Assembly: GCF_035984655.1 (NCBI RefSeq)
Contig: NZ_JAXCHT010000005.1
Coordinates: 1-64,000 of the forward strand
Source of the DNA: Actimicrobium sp035984655
Lineage (GTDB): Bacteria > Pseudomonadota > Gammaproteobacteria > Burkholderiales > Burkholderiaceae_D
Length of the DNA: 64,000 nt
Direction of reading: 5' to 3'
In this document: positions 1 to 9,222 of the stretch, in pieces
Position numbering within the stretch: position 1 is the stretch's first letter
Layout: each line of letters starts with the position of its first letter
The notes under the pieces: model-generated
The model's database searches: none
Told to the model about the DNA's origin: nothing
The model's input: only the letters and a program-made list of their open reading frames with translations
Position numbers and translations under genes: made by a program

Positions 1-206
1 TGTGCACTTTCCGCTTCTTTATTTCCGCCATTCGCCGCTACCCTAACGTGAGAAACATAGCTTAAACCGCTGTCTCAAATCGTGGGTCCACTTTACAGTG
101 CGTGGGCTATCTGGCGAACGCTCTGGTTTTGCCGTTGCATCAGCATGATCGTGGCGCGTTCCTCGGCTTGCAGTTGTTGGTAGTGGTTTCGCATCGCCGC
201 ACCCTA

Positions 207-1121
207 TCAGAGTTGGGTGTTGCACTTCAGTTTAGAGACCGCCCTGTTTTTCATCAACCATTTTATTGCGGGCCATTTCCCATCCAGCGAATTCAGTTTG
301 CAATGCGACTCAGTCATTGCCATTTTCTGAATTAATTTCCGCCGCCGACTCGATTTCCGTCCAAATGCCCTGCAGCGATGATTGAATGCATTCGACATGG
401 TTTCATTTTGCAGCAGCATGTCCTTCATTTTTTCCCGGGACAGCTCGGTTTGTCCGCCGCCGTAATCATTATTATTATGTATTAAGTATCCGCCAAGTCG
501 CTTCGTGGTCGCGCAAACATCGCCATAAAAAACGATATTTCTTGCGCAATATGCGTCATTGAAGCCCTGCAAGGCATCCGGAAAAGGAAGTATTTTTGTC
601 AAGGCCGCACGTCGCCAGAGACAAGCCGATGTCCATGCGGGCAGGGGATCGCCGCGCAGATACGATGCGAGTCCATCGCATGGTTGTTCGGTAAGCCTTA
701 CGTCAAGCGATTGCCAGCAGTGTCCTATGGTTGACGGATCGCTGTCGTTGTGAATATCAAGGTCATGAAAAACCGCGACGACGTTATCGGATTGCTCAAA
801 GAGCGGGACGCATGTCGAGAGCTTGTTTGGGTACCAGAAATCATCAGAATCAAGTTGGGCAATGATGTCACCTTCTGCCGCCGCAAAGCCAAAGGTGCAT
901 GCCGAAATCATCTTGCCATTGGGTTTGTAGAGATAACGGACGCGATCGCCGTATTTATGTTCAATGACCGTCCTGGTATTGTCGGTAGAACCATCGTCGA
1001 CAATAATAACTTCAAATTTCGTGGCGGGGTAATCCTGTGCCAATACACTATCAACGGCTTTGCACAACAGTTCAATCCGATTGTATGTTGTAATTAATAC
1101 GGAGACATGTGGTTTGGTCAT
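207..1121 (-). CDS. Family 2 glycosyltransferase
   Basis: A 304-residue cytoplasmic GT-A enzyme expected to move a sugar from a nucleotide donor to a polysaccharide precursor. The N-terminus has the family 2 signature SVLITTYNR, then VDDGSTDNT at about residues 42-50, and the metal-binding acidic cluster LDSDDFW at about residues 88-94. I chose the ATG at 1121 (MTKPHVSV) because it starts directly before the first beta strand; an upstream ATG at 1214 would add 31 residues with no family match. The C-terminal tail is rich in Lys and Arg. It lies at the left edge of the exopolysaccharide locus on the same strand as the beta-helix genes, but 430 bases separate them. Donor and acceptor cannot be read from the sequence. 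The 206 bases to its left, up to the window edge, show nothing recognisable. Confidence 0.88.
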   Translation of the reverse strand: MTKPHVSVLITTYNRIELLCKAVDSVLAQDYPATKFEVIIVDDGSTDNTRTVIEHKYGDRVRYLYKPNGKMISACTFGFAAAEGDIIAQLDSDDFWYPNKLSTCVPLFEQSDNVVAVFHDLDIHNDSDPSTIGHCWQSLDVRLTEQPCDGLASYLRGDPLPAWTSACLWRRAALTKILPFPDALQGFNDAYCARNIVFYGDVCATTKRLGGYLIHNNNDYGGGQTELSREKMKDMLLQNETMSNAFNHRCRAFGRKSSRRRKLIQKMAMTESHCKLNSLDGKWPAIKWLMKNRAVSKLKCNTQL

Positions 1122-1551
1122 ATGCAAATGCTTTACCGTTTTTAGCCGCCGCTTATCTTCAGCAATCTTCATGGCGAAGAATATGATCACGTGACAATAT
1201 GCCTGCGGCGGCATTGTTCATTGTGCAGTGCCGCGGCAGTCAGGAGTGTCACAAGCCCCAGGGAAATAGTTTTTAAAAAATACGCTAAAGAAACTATTTT
1301 GTCTCGGTTTGAAATGACACAGCACGTCAAAACGCAACGAATCCCGTGCAGTCGATTCTTTCACTCAACATTTTAGTTGTTGCAGGAGGGACAGACGCGG
1401 TCAGATTAGCACGTGTCAGACCATCGGCGCCAGTGACTTGACGGGATGTGATGCGGCACTGACTCTGACCGGAAGCGAATCCTGTTCTGGCTGATCGGCC
1501 ATGCTGAGCCGCACTGGGGGGGCGGGCAGCATGGCATGTGGTTTGGTTGAA
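1122..1551. other. Intergenic region between glycosyltransferase and beta-helix gene
   Basis: 430 bases without a convincing gene. It should hold the promoter of the glycosyltransferase (reading leftwards) and the 3' end of the beta-helix transcript. An AT-rich stretch at about 1266-1310 is the best place for a promoter, but I see no clean -35/-10 pair. The only clear structure is the hairpin at 1498-1535. Confidence 0.5.
1498..1535 (-). terminator. Hairpin downstream of beta-helix gene, possible terminator
   Basis: GCCATGCTG (1498-1506) pairs perfectly with CAGCATGGC (1527-1535) around a 20-base G-rich loop. It lies 16 bases beyond the stop of the leftward beta-helix gene, the right place for a terminator. 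There is no T-run, so a classical intrinsic terminator is not certain. Confidence 0.35.
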
Positions 1552-4056
1552 TTATCGCTCAAAGGCCCCGATATCCTTGGCCGCACCGCGCGGGCGCGAG
1601 ACGAGGCCGGTGAGATCGTCGTTGACGGTGATCGGCGTGGCCTGGATGGCGGCGTCGATGGCGACGCTGCCCGCGCCAAGGGCGAGGGTGGCGGTCAGTT
1701 TCGGATCGCCATACAGTCCGGTGCTGTCCCGCGCCAGCGTACTCCACCCATTGCCATTGGCCCAGTACAAATTGCGCTTGAAGTCGAGATAGCTGTCCGA
1801 CGAGCCCTCGTTGGCGTAATAGCTTGAGCTGGCCAGCGTGGCTGGTCCGGCGGCAAACAGGTTGTCGTAGATCCGGATGGTGCCGGTCGGACTGTAGTTG
1901 CCCCAGGTATTGAGGACCTGGGCATTGCCGGAGCCGCTGACGAGACGGTCGTTGTCATAGAACGTGTTGAACGCAATCGTCATGTTCATGTTTTGCGAGA
2001 TTGTGTTGATGCGCAGGCCGGAGTAGGTCGCACCGGTGACGACATTGTTCCAGATCGTGCCGGAGATGATGCTGTCGGCCAGGTTCAGACCGTACTTGCC
2101 GGCGCCGTCGAACCAGTTGTGATGCACCTGCATGCCGCTGAAGCCTGCCCAGTTGGCCGGGAAGCCTACGTAGTTATTGCCCGCCAGGCCGACATTGTCG
2201 AACATCTGCAGCAGGTTGCCACCGGTGATGTTGTGCACCCAGTTGAAGCCGACATCCCAGTTGGTGGCGCCGGAATCGATATAGATGCCGTGGTTTTCCA
2301 GCGCACCGACACAGGCGATGTCATGGATGTTGTTGCCATACACCTTGACGTTGTCGCCATGGCCAGCTACCCCGCCGCCCTTGGCGTTGCCCGGTGCGGC
2401 CAGCGTCGACGGCCATGGGCCGAGTTCATTGTTGACCACGCGCCATGGGCCGGCGCCGTATTGCACATTGAGTGGCGCCGCGTCGGAACTGGCGGTGGCA
2501 CTGACATCCATGCGCAGGTTGGAAATCGAGACCCAGTCACCGGTGGTGGCGTAGTAAGCCGAGTTCGGCCCCTGGATGCCGCCCTTGACGCCGGACGGTG
2601 TCGAGTAATGCACATCCTCGATGGCGTTGCCGCTGACTGGCCCCGGATAGGCGGTAATGTGGATCCAGCCGGTCTTGACCGCGCCAGTTGGCGCCGAACC
2701 CTGTTGCTGGGTGTCGCGGAAACGCAGCCAGGCGCCATCGAAGCCGGTGTCGGACCAGTTACCGCCGCGGATGACGACATGGTCGCCGGCCTGGAGCGTG
2801 GCATAGGCGCCGCCACGTGCGCTGGTTTGCAGGTAACGCCACGGCTTGCTGATGTCGCCGGCGACGGCGGTGCTGTCGTTGCCGTTCAGGGCGACGAACA
2901 GGATGCGGCCCGGATTGGGCGTGAAGGTCTGGTCGACATTGCTGGTCACGCCGTTGACGACGACGCTGATTGGCAGCGCGGTGCCGGCAACAGCATTGCC
3001 GAGATTGCCGACCTGCACAGTGAGTTGCTGCAGGCCGAGCTTGCTGCCGACCTTGGCGGTGCCGAGATAACGGTAATTGGCGACTTCGCTGCCACCGATA
3101 TAGACCTTGGTGGTCGTGCCCATGCCGCTGGAGCCGAAGTTGTTGCCGAAGATCGACAGGTAGGCGCCATTGTTGCCTTCACCGCCGGTCACCGGACCGC
3201 TGACGGCGTCGATGTAGCGGACGTACGGGGCGCCGGTAATGGGAATGATTGGAACGAACGTTGCCGTCGCGCTGGTGCTGGCCGACAGCGCGATCGTGCA
3301 GGACGGGTTGCTGCCACTGCAGCTGCCGCTCCAGTGATTGAAGGCATAGCCGGACAGCGCCTGCGCCGCCAGCACGATACTGGTTCCCGTGCCGAAGGTC
3401 GCGCTACAGCTGGCGCCCGAAGCGCAGCTGATGCCGTTGGGGGTCGAACTGACTGTGCCGCCGACACTGCTGGTGAGCGACAGGACCGCCGTCGCGACAA
3501 AATTTGCTGTAGCGGAGGCATCGCCGTTCAATGTCATTGTGCAGGATGGCACAGTAATTCCGGCGCAGACGCCATTCCAGCTCGCGAAGGCATAGCCCGC
3601 ATTGGGTTGCGCTGTCAGCATCACACTGGTACCCGCGGCAAAATTGGCGTTGCAGCTGACAGTGCAGGCGATGCCATTTGGGGTGGAAACGACCGTCCCG
3701 CCAGTGCTGGTGTTGACGACCAGCTTTGTGATCGCGGAAACCACGGTGCCGTTGACTGGCGGCACGACCACTACAGGAACGCCGTTGGGTGTAGCAACGA
3801 CATTCGGTGCGGTAGGGACGTCCGGTACCGACGCGGATCCGGTTGCCGAACCGTCAGGCACCGCAACCGGGCTGGGATTGCTGGAAGACGCTGCACTATT
3901 GTTGTTGGTGGTGGCGGCTGTGCTGCCTCCTCCACCGCAACCACCCAGCAACAACGCCGAGATCAACAATGTTGCGAGGCTCAGCCGTAGCGGCAGGGCA
4001 GTCTTTTCGCAGGAGGATCCAGCCAGAGGGCGTACATCATCAAATGTAAGAGTCAC
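1552..4056 (-). CDS. Secreted parallel beta-helix lipoprotein with IPT/TIG and InlB-type repeats
   Basis: Large surface or exported protein. With the GTG start at 4056 the N-terminus carries a lipoprotein signal ending in the lipobox LLGGC followed by a poly-Gly/Ser/Asn linker. Next come two divergent InlB-B-like repeats (each with GGTVxSTPNGI and later GYAF-x2-W), an IPT/TIG-like domain (roughly residues 280-390), and a C-terminal right-handed parallel beta-helix with Asn/His ladders (HGIYIDSG, GLNLAD, GLRIN) ending in DIGAFE. Such helices occur in polysaccharide lyases, epimerases and phage-type depolymerases, so binding or trimming of the nearby exopolysaccharide is plausible, but no catalytic residues could be assigned. 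Upstream ATGs at 4137 and 4209 are possible starts but would bury the signal peptide. The C-terminal two thirds is paralogous to the neighbouring beta-helix gene. Confidence 0.8.
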   Translation of the reverse strand: MTLTFDDVRPLAGSSCEKTALPLRLSLATLLISALLLGGCGGGGSTAATTNNNSAASSSNPSPVAVPDGSATGSASVPDVPTAPNVVATPNGVPVVVVPPVNGTVVSAITKLVVNTSTGGTVVSTPNGIACTVSCNANFAAGTSVMLTAQPNAGYAFASWNGVCAGITVPSCTMTLNGDASATANFVATAVLSLTSSVGGTVSSTPNGISCASGASCSATFGTGTSIVLAAQALSGYAFNHWSGSCSGSNPSCTIALSASTSATATFVPIIPITGAPYVRYIDAVSGPVTGGEGNNGAYLSIFGNNFGSSGMGTTTKVYIGGSEVANYRYLGTAKVGSKLGLQQLTVQVGNLGNAVAGTALPISVVVNGVTSNVDQTFTPNPGRILFVALNGNDSTAVAGDISKPWRYLQTSARGGAYATLQAGDHVVIRGGNWSDTGFDGAWLRFRDTQQQGSAPTGAVKTGWIHITAYPGPVSGNAIEDVHYSTPSGVKGGIQGPNSAYYATTGDWVSISNLRMDVSATASSDAAPLNVQYGAGPWRVVNNELGPWPSTLAAPGNAKGGGVAGHGDNVKVYGNNIHDIACVGALENHGIYIDSGATNWDVGFNWVHNITGGNLLQMFDNVGLAGNNYVGFPANWAGFSGMQVHHNWFDGAGKYGLNLADSIISGTIWNNVVTGATYSGLRINTISQNMNMTIAFNTFYDNDRLVSGSGNAQVLNTWGNYSPTGTIRIYDNLFAAGPATLASSSYYANEGSSDSYLDFKRNLYWANGNGWSTLARDSTGLYGDPKLTATLALGAGSVAIDAAIQATPITVNDDLTGLVSRPRGAAKDIGAFER

Positions 4057-4503
4057 GATAGGCGTCTTTATGTTTTTCGTTCTGCCGTACAGCCAGAATT
4101 CATTGACCGCTGACGCGGCCAACAACGAAGAATGCATGCGAGTTTGCGAGATCAAATTCGGTGGGACTTTGGCAGCGCATGTTCGCGACGCCACCAGAAC
4201 CAGCACCATTTCAAGCGGGGGCGCTGGTTCAAGGAAAACTTGTTTTATGAGTAACTATTGCTTTGCGACAACTCAAGTGTAAGGGCGCATCCCTGCAATT
4301 GCAACTTGTTAAATAGTGTTAAACACAAAAAAATTGCCCAAAGGCAAAAATACGAAGAATTTTCTGAAAAGCATGGTCCGAACGGATGATGCTAAGTTGT
4401 ATTTGCGCAACTTTTTTAATTCTGCAGCGTTTACATGCCTGAACGAATCGGGAATTTCACCCGTTCATGCGCTGTTCCAGATCAGTTTTGGCGGTGATGG
4501 ACA
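4057..4503. other. Intergenic region between the two beta-helix genes
   Basis: About 450 bases, AT-rich between roughly 4245 and 4440. It should hold the promoter and leader of the left beta-helix gene. A short hairpin with an A-run at 4327-4347 looks like the terminator of the right beta-helix gene. No small gene could be supported. Its left part shrinks if the left gene starts at 4137 or 4209. Confidence 0.45.
4327..4347 (-). terminator. Short intrinsic-terminator-like hairpin
   Basis: On the minus strand TTGCC and GGCAA form a 5-bp stem with a 4-base loop (4334-4347), followed by seven T residues (the A-run at 4327-4333). The stem is short and lies about 160 bases past the stop of the beta-helix gene ending at 4504. 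Confidence 0.4.
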
Positions 4504-6240
4504 TCAACGCGTTGTCTCAAATGCGCCAATGTCGAATCCCAAGCCCTGCGGTCGGCGTGTCGTGATGTCGAAATCGTTGTTGACGATTCGCGCCACGGCA
4601 GCCGATCCTGCATCGATCGCCCAGCTCTCCGGCAGCAAGTGGAAATCCTTGTCCGCTGCGCGGAATTTGAGTTCGCCTGACTGCGGGTAACGATCAAACC
4701 CAACGTCGCCCTTGCCGCCGTGCCAGAAGTTCCGGTTGATGATGCCAATATTTCCACCGAATCCGACCGTTCCGCCTGCATAGTCCGTGCCGGGATGAGG
4801 GACAAAAATATTGTTTTGCATATCGATAGCATCAGGGGCAAGTTGCCAATCGTTCATGATTGCGCCGTACCTGGACTTGCCTTCGGTATTGGTATTGTTA
4901 AAGGTGTTGTTGTAGATTTTCGCCCGGTGCAGTTGCGTCGAATTCAGGCGCAGACCGGCGTAGCGCGTGTTGACGATAATGTTGTTGAATATCTTGATGC
5001 CGTCTTTGGTGCCATCGGCGAGATTGATGCCGTGCTTGCCGACGCCGCGGATGAGGTTGTGATGGAAGTTGACGTTGCCGGTCGTTTCCGAGCCGTTCGT
5101 CCCGCTCACGTACGTTTGAAAACCGCTGCCGCCAGCGATGTTCTCGATCACGTTGTACGCAATCTCAAAGTCGCCGTCGCCATCGATATAGATTCCGTGG
5201 TTTTGCAATGGGCCGCCTGTCTCGGGGCCGCAATACACGTCATGAATATGGTTGCCGAGCCATACTTCGCCGAAACCATTGCCAGCGATGCCGGCAGACT
5301 TCGCGTTGCTGTTTTTTACTGCGGTCGCTGCAGTCAGTTCATTGTTGACGACGCGCCAGTGGTTTCCCAGGATTTGTACATTAATGGGACCATCTGAGCC
5401 GCCTGCTTCGATGCGCAGGTTCGATATCGAGACCCACTGCCCGATGCCTGGCAGATTGAGTCCGTTGACCGCCGAAATCCCACCGGGTGTCCGATCACGC
5501 TTATCGGCGGTTTCGGCAACGAAGGGTCGGTAGATCATGACCATTTCGCCCGGATAACCCATCACACCGATAGGGCCGCTGCCGGCAACGCCTGTGGGCG
5601 CAGTGCCGGACTTGTTTTGAATGCGCAGGAAGTAATTTTCGAAGCCGGAATCAGTCCAGTTCGTCCCGGTCCCGCGCATGACAATAAAATCACCGGGCTG
5701 GACCACACCCCATGCGCCCTCAGTCAGGCGGCTGGTTTGCACGTGCCGGAATGGCCGGTCGACGTCGCCAACCACGGCGTTGAGGTCATTGCCGCGCACG
5801 TTGTCGACAAAGAGTATTCGTCCTGGATTGATCATGAACGAGACATCTCCGACCGATTCGTTGCCGTCGACGACAACCTTGACCGGTAGCGGCTTGCCGG
5901 CTTTTTGTCCACCGAGCATGCCAATCTGCACCGTAATCTGCTCAATATCCGGTCGGCCGCGCGCAGGTTTCAGGCCGCGGTAGTTATCCACCTCCGCATC
6001 GCCAATGAACACCTTGATCGTGCTGCCTAATTTTCCCTGCCCAAAGTTCTTGCCGAAAACGGACAGGTAGATGCCCTTGTTGTTTTCACCACCGTCGCTC
6101 GGACCTGACGCGATGTCGGTATAAATCAGAATCGGGCGCTGGACGATCCTGGGCGGTGTCGCCGCATGAAGGGACAGGTGCATTGCGGCCAGCAGCAACG
6201 CACACACCCGGGCTGAAATCCATCGGGGAAAAAACTTCAT
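4504..6240 (-). CDS. Secreted parallel beta-helix protein, paralogue of the neighbouring gene
   Basis: 578 residues with a Sec signal peptide (MKFFPRWISARVCALLLAAM, cleavage probably after SLHA), so exported rather than a lipoprotein. An IPT/TIG-like module follows (about residues 40-145; SGPSDGGENNKG, then YLSVFGKNFG), then a right-handed beta-helix with repeated Asn-rich turns (NHGIYIDGDGD, HGINLADGT, YAGLRLN) and a terminal DIGAFE. It shares this whole layout with the gene to its left (for example NPGRILFV and the closing motif), but lacks the lipobox and the InlB-type repeats. A role on the extracellular polysaccharide is inferred from fold and position only. The ATG at 6240 is supported by the signal peptide directly behind it. 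Confidence 0.82.
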   Translation of the reverse strand: MKFFPRWISARVCALLLAAMHLSLHAATPPRIVQRPILIYTDIASGPSDGGENNKGIYLSVFGKNFGQGKLGSTIKVFIGDAEVDNYRGLKPARGRPDIEQITVQIGMLGGQKAGKPLPVKVVVDGNESVGDVSFMINPGRILFVDNVRGNDLNAVVGDVDRPFRHVQTSRLTEGAWGVVQPGDFIVMRGTGTNWTDSGFENYFLRIQNKSGTAPTGVAGSGPIGVMGYPGEMVMIYRPFVAETADKRDRTPGGISAVNGLNLPGIGQWVSISNLRIEAGGSDGPINVQILGNHWRVVNNELTAATAVKNSNAKSAGIAGNGFGEVWLGNHIHDVYCGPETGGPLQNHGIYIDGDGDFEIAYNVIENIAGGSGFQTYVSGTNGSETTGNVNFHHNLIRGVGKHGINLADGTKDGIKIFNNIIVNTRYAGLRLNSTQLHRAKIYNNTFNNTNTEGKSRYGAIMNDWQLAPDAIDMQNNIFVPHPGTDYAGGTVGFGGNIGIINRNFWHGGKGDVGFDRYPQSGELKFRAADKDFHLLPESWAIDAGSAAVARIVNNDFDITTRRPQGLGFDIGAFETTR

Positions 6241-6618
6241 CGTGTAAATAATCCATTGAATGCTGAAATCGACGTCGACATCAAGTCAGGAAACCTGCAT
6301 TGATGCAGACAGTGGGTGTCATTTCGCATCGCGTGACTGGCGGAACTGGATAGCATAGTCGCCATGCCGGCATCCCTGCAACGGCGGGGTAATTGTAGCT
6401 CCCATTGACGTTGTGACAATTGGTTATTCGCCTTTCTACCCCGGGTAAGATCAATGTTTCAGCAGATTCCGGATTGCCAATCGTGCTTCTACTGGCCATT
6501 GACAAGCGGACGGCCGGTTGTTGTTGTATTTGACAACCAGCCGTCGCTGGCCGATAGCAGTTGCGTTATTATCTCGCGGAACTTTTAACCATTCCCCTTT
6601 TTCAGACTGCACCCCGCT
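6241..6618. other. Divergent promoter region between beta-helix gene and EPS flippase
   Basis: 378 bases separating a leftward beta-helix gene from the rightward flippase operon, so it must hold two divergent promoters. Visible structure is limited: an interrupted inverted repeat GGTTGT (6516-6521) / ACAACC (6533-6538) lies about 80 bases before the flippase start. I could not identify a convincing sigma-70 or sigma-54 promoter. Confidence 0.45.
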
Positions 6619-8097
6619 GTGACATCCCTCTCAGACCGCGCCGGATTTCTGGTCGTTGCCAATTTGATCAAGTATGCCGTTGGATTCATCATGCCGATGG
6701 TCCTCGTGCGCATGCTGAGCCAGGCAGACTACGGCAGTTATCAGCAAATGATCCTGATCAGCACGGCCGCCATCGGCATTCTCACCTTGGGACTGCCGAC
6801 TTCCATCTATTATTTCTATCATTTCTCGGGTCCCGAAAAAACCGCGGCGCTGGTTGCACAAACCACGATCTTGCTGCTGGTAGCAGGCATTTTCGCAACG
6901 CTGGTGGTCTTCTTTGGTGCGGATCAGTTTGCTGCGACGCTGAACAACCCGTCGATGTCGGGGCTGCTGAAGCTATATGCGTTTTGCCTGGTGTTCATGA
7001 TTGGCAGCGAGCACTGTCTGCATTTCATGATCAGTCAGAATCGCTATGGCCTGGCGGTGACCTTCGAGGTCGTTGAAACCGTTGTGCGGGTATTGACCCT
7101 GCTGGCCCCGTTGTGGCTGGGATTTGGATTTACCGGCCTGATCGTTGGCATCGTTGTGTTTTCCGCGCTGCGGTTCGTGGTGCGCAATGTGTACCTGTTC
7201 CAACGCAGCGGACTGGACTTTCACGGCTGGCGCAAGCAGTCCTTTTCAATGGAGCAATTGCGATACAGCACGCCGATTGCCCTGGTTTCCCTGTCGGGGC
7301 TGCTTGGCAATACGGTCAACCGCGGCATGCTGGCATCGTCGTTTACCCCGGCCAACTATGCCGTGTATGCCGTGGGTGCGCTCGAAATCCCGCTCGACGT
7401 GATCTTTCAGGCGTCCGTTGCAAATGTACTGCGCGCGACTTTGCCTGCGCTGGTCCGCGATGGCAACCTGACTGAAGTCGTGCGCCTCCTGCGCGAGTCG
7501 ATGCGCAAACTCTCGATTATCGTGCTGCCGAGTTTTATCTTTCTGATGGGGCACTCCTACCAGTTCATTACGCTCCTGTTCACCTCCGCGTATGCCGAAA
7601 GCGTTGACGTATTTCGCATTTACCTGTGGCTCATGCCGCTGCATATGCTGGTGCTAAGCCTGGTTCCCCAAGTGTTTGGCAAACCGAAGCTGAATTTGTA
7701 TATCGTGCTTGCAATGACGGCGGTGTTGCTGATCCTTGGCTTTGTCCTGCTCAAGACGATCGGGTTTTATGGACCTGCCATTGCCACGGTCGCAACGCAA
7801 TATGTACAGACGATGGTGTACTTCATTGTGGTGCCGTGGCTGACCAAATCCAGCCTGATGAAATTGCTGCCAGTCGGACACATGGTGCGTGTCGTTGTCG
7901 CTGGATTGATTTCGCTGTCAGCTTCCTTTCTGGTGGACCATCTGACGCATTCCGGACTGCTCAATCTGGTCTTGAGCGGGGTGTTGTTCAGCCTGGTCTT
8001 CTTTATTGTCGCCATCCCCTTGCGCTTGTTTTCACAAGACGACATTCGCCTCATCAAGCGCTGGGTCGCCAAGATACTTCGCATAAAGCTGGCTTGA
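6619..8097 (+). CDS. Polysaccharide flippase, Wzx/MOP family
   Basis: 492 residues, almost entirely hydrophobic, with about 12-14 predicted membrane segments. The start is typical of MOP-superfamily oligosaccharide flippases (VVANLIKYAVGFIMPMVLVR then MLSQADYGSYQQM). The family flips undecaprenyl-linked repeat units across the inner membrane. Here it heads a plus-strand run of polysaccharide genes, 6 bases before the next gene. The start is the GTG at 6619; no strong Shine-Dalgarno is visible, so the exact start is moderately certain. It is the only flippase in the window and therefore the likely exporter of the unit initiated by the EpsB-type transferase at 32.7-34.0 kb. Confidence 0.88.
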   Translation: MTSLSDRAGFLVVANLIKYAVGFIMPMVLVRMLSQADYGSYQQMILISTAAIGILTLGLPTSIYYFYHFSGPEKTAALVAQTTILLLVAGIFATLVVFFGADQFAATLNNPSMSGLLKLYAFCLVFMIGSEHCLHFMISQNRYGLAVTFEVVETVVRVLTLLAPLWLGFGFTGLIVGIVVFSALRFVVRNVYLFQRSGLDFHGWRKQSFSMEQLRYSTPIALVSLSGLLGNTVNRGMLASSFTPANYAVYAVGALEIPLDVIFQASVANVLRATLPALVRDGNLTEVVRLLRESMRKLSIIVLPSFIFLMGHSYQFITLLFTSAYAESVDVFRIYLWLMPLHMLVLSLVPQVFGKPKLNLYIVLAMTAVLLILGFVLLKTIGFYGPAIATVATQYVQTMVYFIVVPWLTKSSLMKLLPVGHMVRVVVAGLISLSASFLVDHLTHSGLLNLVLSGVLFSLVFFIVAIPLRLFSQDDIRLIKRWVAKILRIKLA

Positions 8098-8103
8098 GAA
8101 TCA

Positions 8104-9222
8104 ATGAAAAAACGCATCCACGTTCAGCATGTCTTACTGAGTCTGCAGCCAGGCGGGCTCGAAAATGGCGTGGTGAACATCGTCAATCACTTGTCTCCCG
8201 AGCGCTTCCGGTCATCGATTTGCTGCATGAAGACGGCGGGGGAGTTTGCCGCGCGCATCAGCGATCGCACGCCCATTCATGAAATGGGCTGGCGCGGCGG
8301 GAATGATCCGATGCTGTTGTTGCGCCTGATCCGGCTGTTCCGCCGCACGCGCCCCGACATCGTGCATACCCGCAATGTGGAATCCTTTTTCTACGGCTTC
8401 GTGGCAGCGAAACTGGCGGGCGTACCCTGCATCGTCCACAGCGAGCACGGGCGCAACTTCGACGACCGGGCCATGCGCTTCCATGTGCAGCGCTGGTTCT
8501 CCGGTCTTTCCCAGGGCGTTTTCACGGTATCGGCGCAGCTGAAACAGGAATTGGTGGCACACATTGGCCTGCCGGCGGAGAGCGTTGCGGTTCTGTACAA
8601 CGGCGTCGATCTGGACCGGTTTGGCTCCGGGGATCGCGCCCACGTGCGTGCCGCGCTTGGCTTGCCCGACGACGTGCTGGTGATCGGGAGCGTCGGACGG
8701 CTGGTGCCGGTGAAGAATTATCCGTTGCTGCTGCAGGCAGTGGCTGCGCTGGATCGACGCGATGTCGTGCTGATCCTTGTTGGTGACGGTCCGGAGCGGA
8801 TAGCATTGGAGGCGCTGGCCGCCTCGCTTTCCATCAGCCAGCAGGTGCGTTTTCTTGGCCATCGCAATGACGTTACCGATTTGCTGTGCACAATGGATAT
8901 TTTTGTCCTGCCGTCCCTGAATGAAGGCATGTCAAATACCTTGCTCGAAGCGATGGCGGCCGGTATTCCGAGTATCGCCAGCCATGTTGGTGGCAATCCT
9001 GAACTGATTTCGCACGAGCGCGATGGCTTCCTGTTTTCGAGTGGTGATGTGCTGGCCTTGACCCGATACCTGCAGATATTGTGTTCCGACGCCGACCGGC
9101 GCGCCACATTCGGCGCGGCGGGGCGCGCGCGCATGGTGCGCGAATTCTCATTCCCGGCGATGGTGGCCCGGTATGAAAAATTTTATCTCGATAGCCTCGC
9201 CAGGCGCGCGGCCGCAGCATGA
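8104..9222 (+). CDS. Family 4 glycosyltransferase (GT-B)
   Basis: 372 residues with the two Rossmann-like halves of GT-B enzymes. The N-terminal half opens with QHVLLSLQPGGLENGVVNIV, a glycine-rich acceptor loop that resembles the sugar transferases associated with PEP-CTERM/EpsH-type EPS loci. The C-terminal half has VGRLVPVKNY, LVGDGPE and the donor-binding stretch SLNEGMSNTLLEAMAAGIP with the retaining-GT E-x7-E pattern. It should add one sugar to the lipid-linked repeat unit on the cytoplasmic face. Its stop overlaps the next start by 4 nt (ATGA), indicating translational coupling. The sugar transferred cannot be deduced. Confidence 0.9.
   Translation: MKKRIHVQHVLLSLQPGGLENGVVNIVNHLSPERFRSSICCMKTAGEFAARISDRTPIHEMGWRGGNDPMLLLRLIRLFRRTRPDIVHTRNVESFFYGFVAAKLAGVPCIVHSEHGRNFDDRAMRFHVQRWFSGLSQGVFTVSAQLKQELVAHIGLPAESVAVLYNGVDLDRFGSGDRAHVRAALGLPDDVLVIGSVGRLVPVKNYPLLLQAVAALDRRDVVLILVGDGPERIALEALAASLSISQQVRFLGHRNDVTDLLCTMDIFVLPSLNEGMSNTLLEAMAAGIPSIASHVGGNPELISHERDGFLFSSGDVLALTRYLQILCSDADRRATFGAAGRARMVREFSFPAMVARYEKFYLDSLARRAAAA

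Noticed and set aside
1993..3990. Long open frame on the plus strand opposite the beta-helix gene
   Set aside because: Its translation is a low-complexity Asp/Val/Arg/Gly mix without motifs, while the minus strand encodes a clear lipobox, repeats and beta-helix. It is a shadow of a GC-rich gene.
6241..6618. Possible sigma-54 promoter for the EPS genes
   Set aside because: I looked for TGGCAC-N5-TTGC on both strands here and in 34047-34625, because PEP-CTERM-type EPS loci are often sigma-54 dependent, and found no acceptable match.
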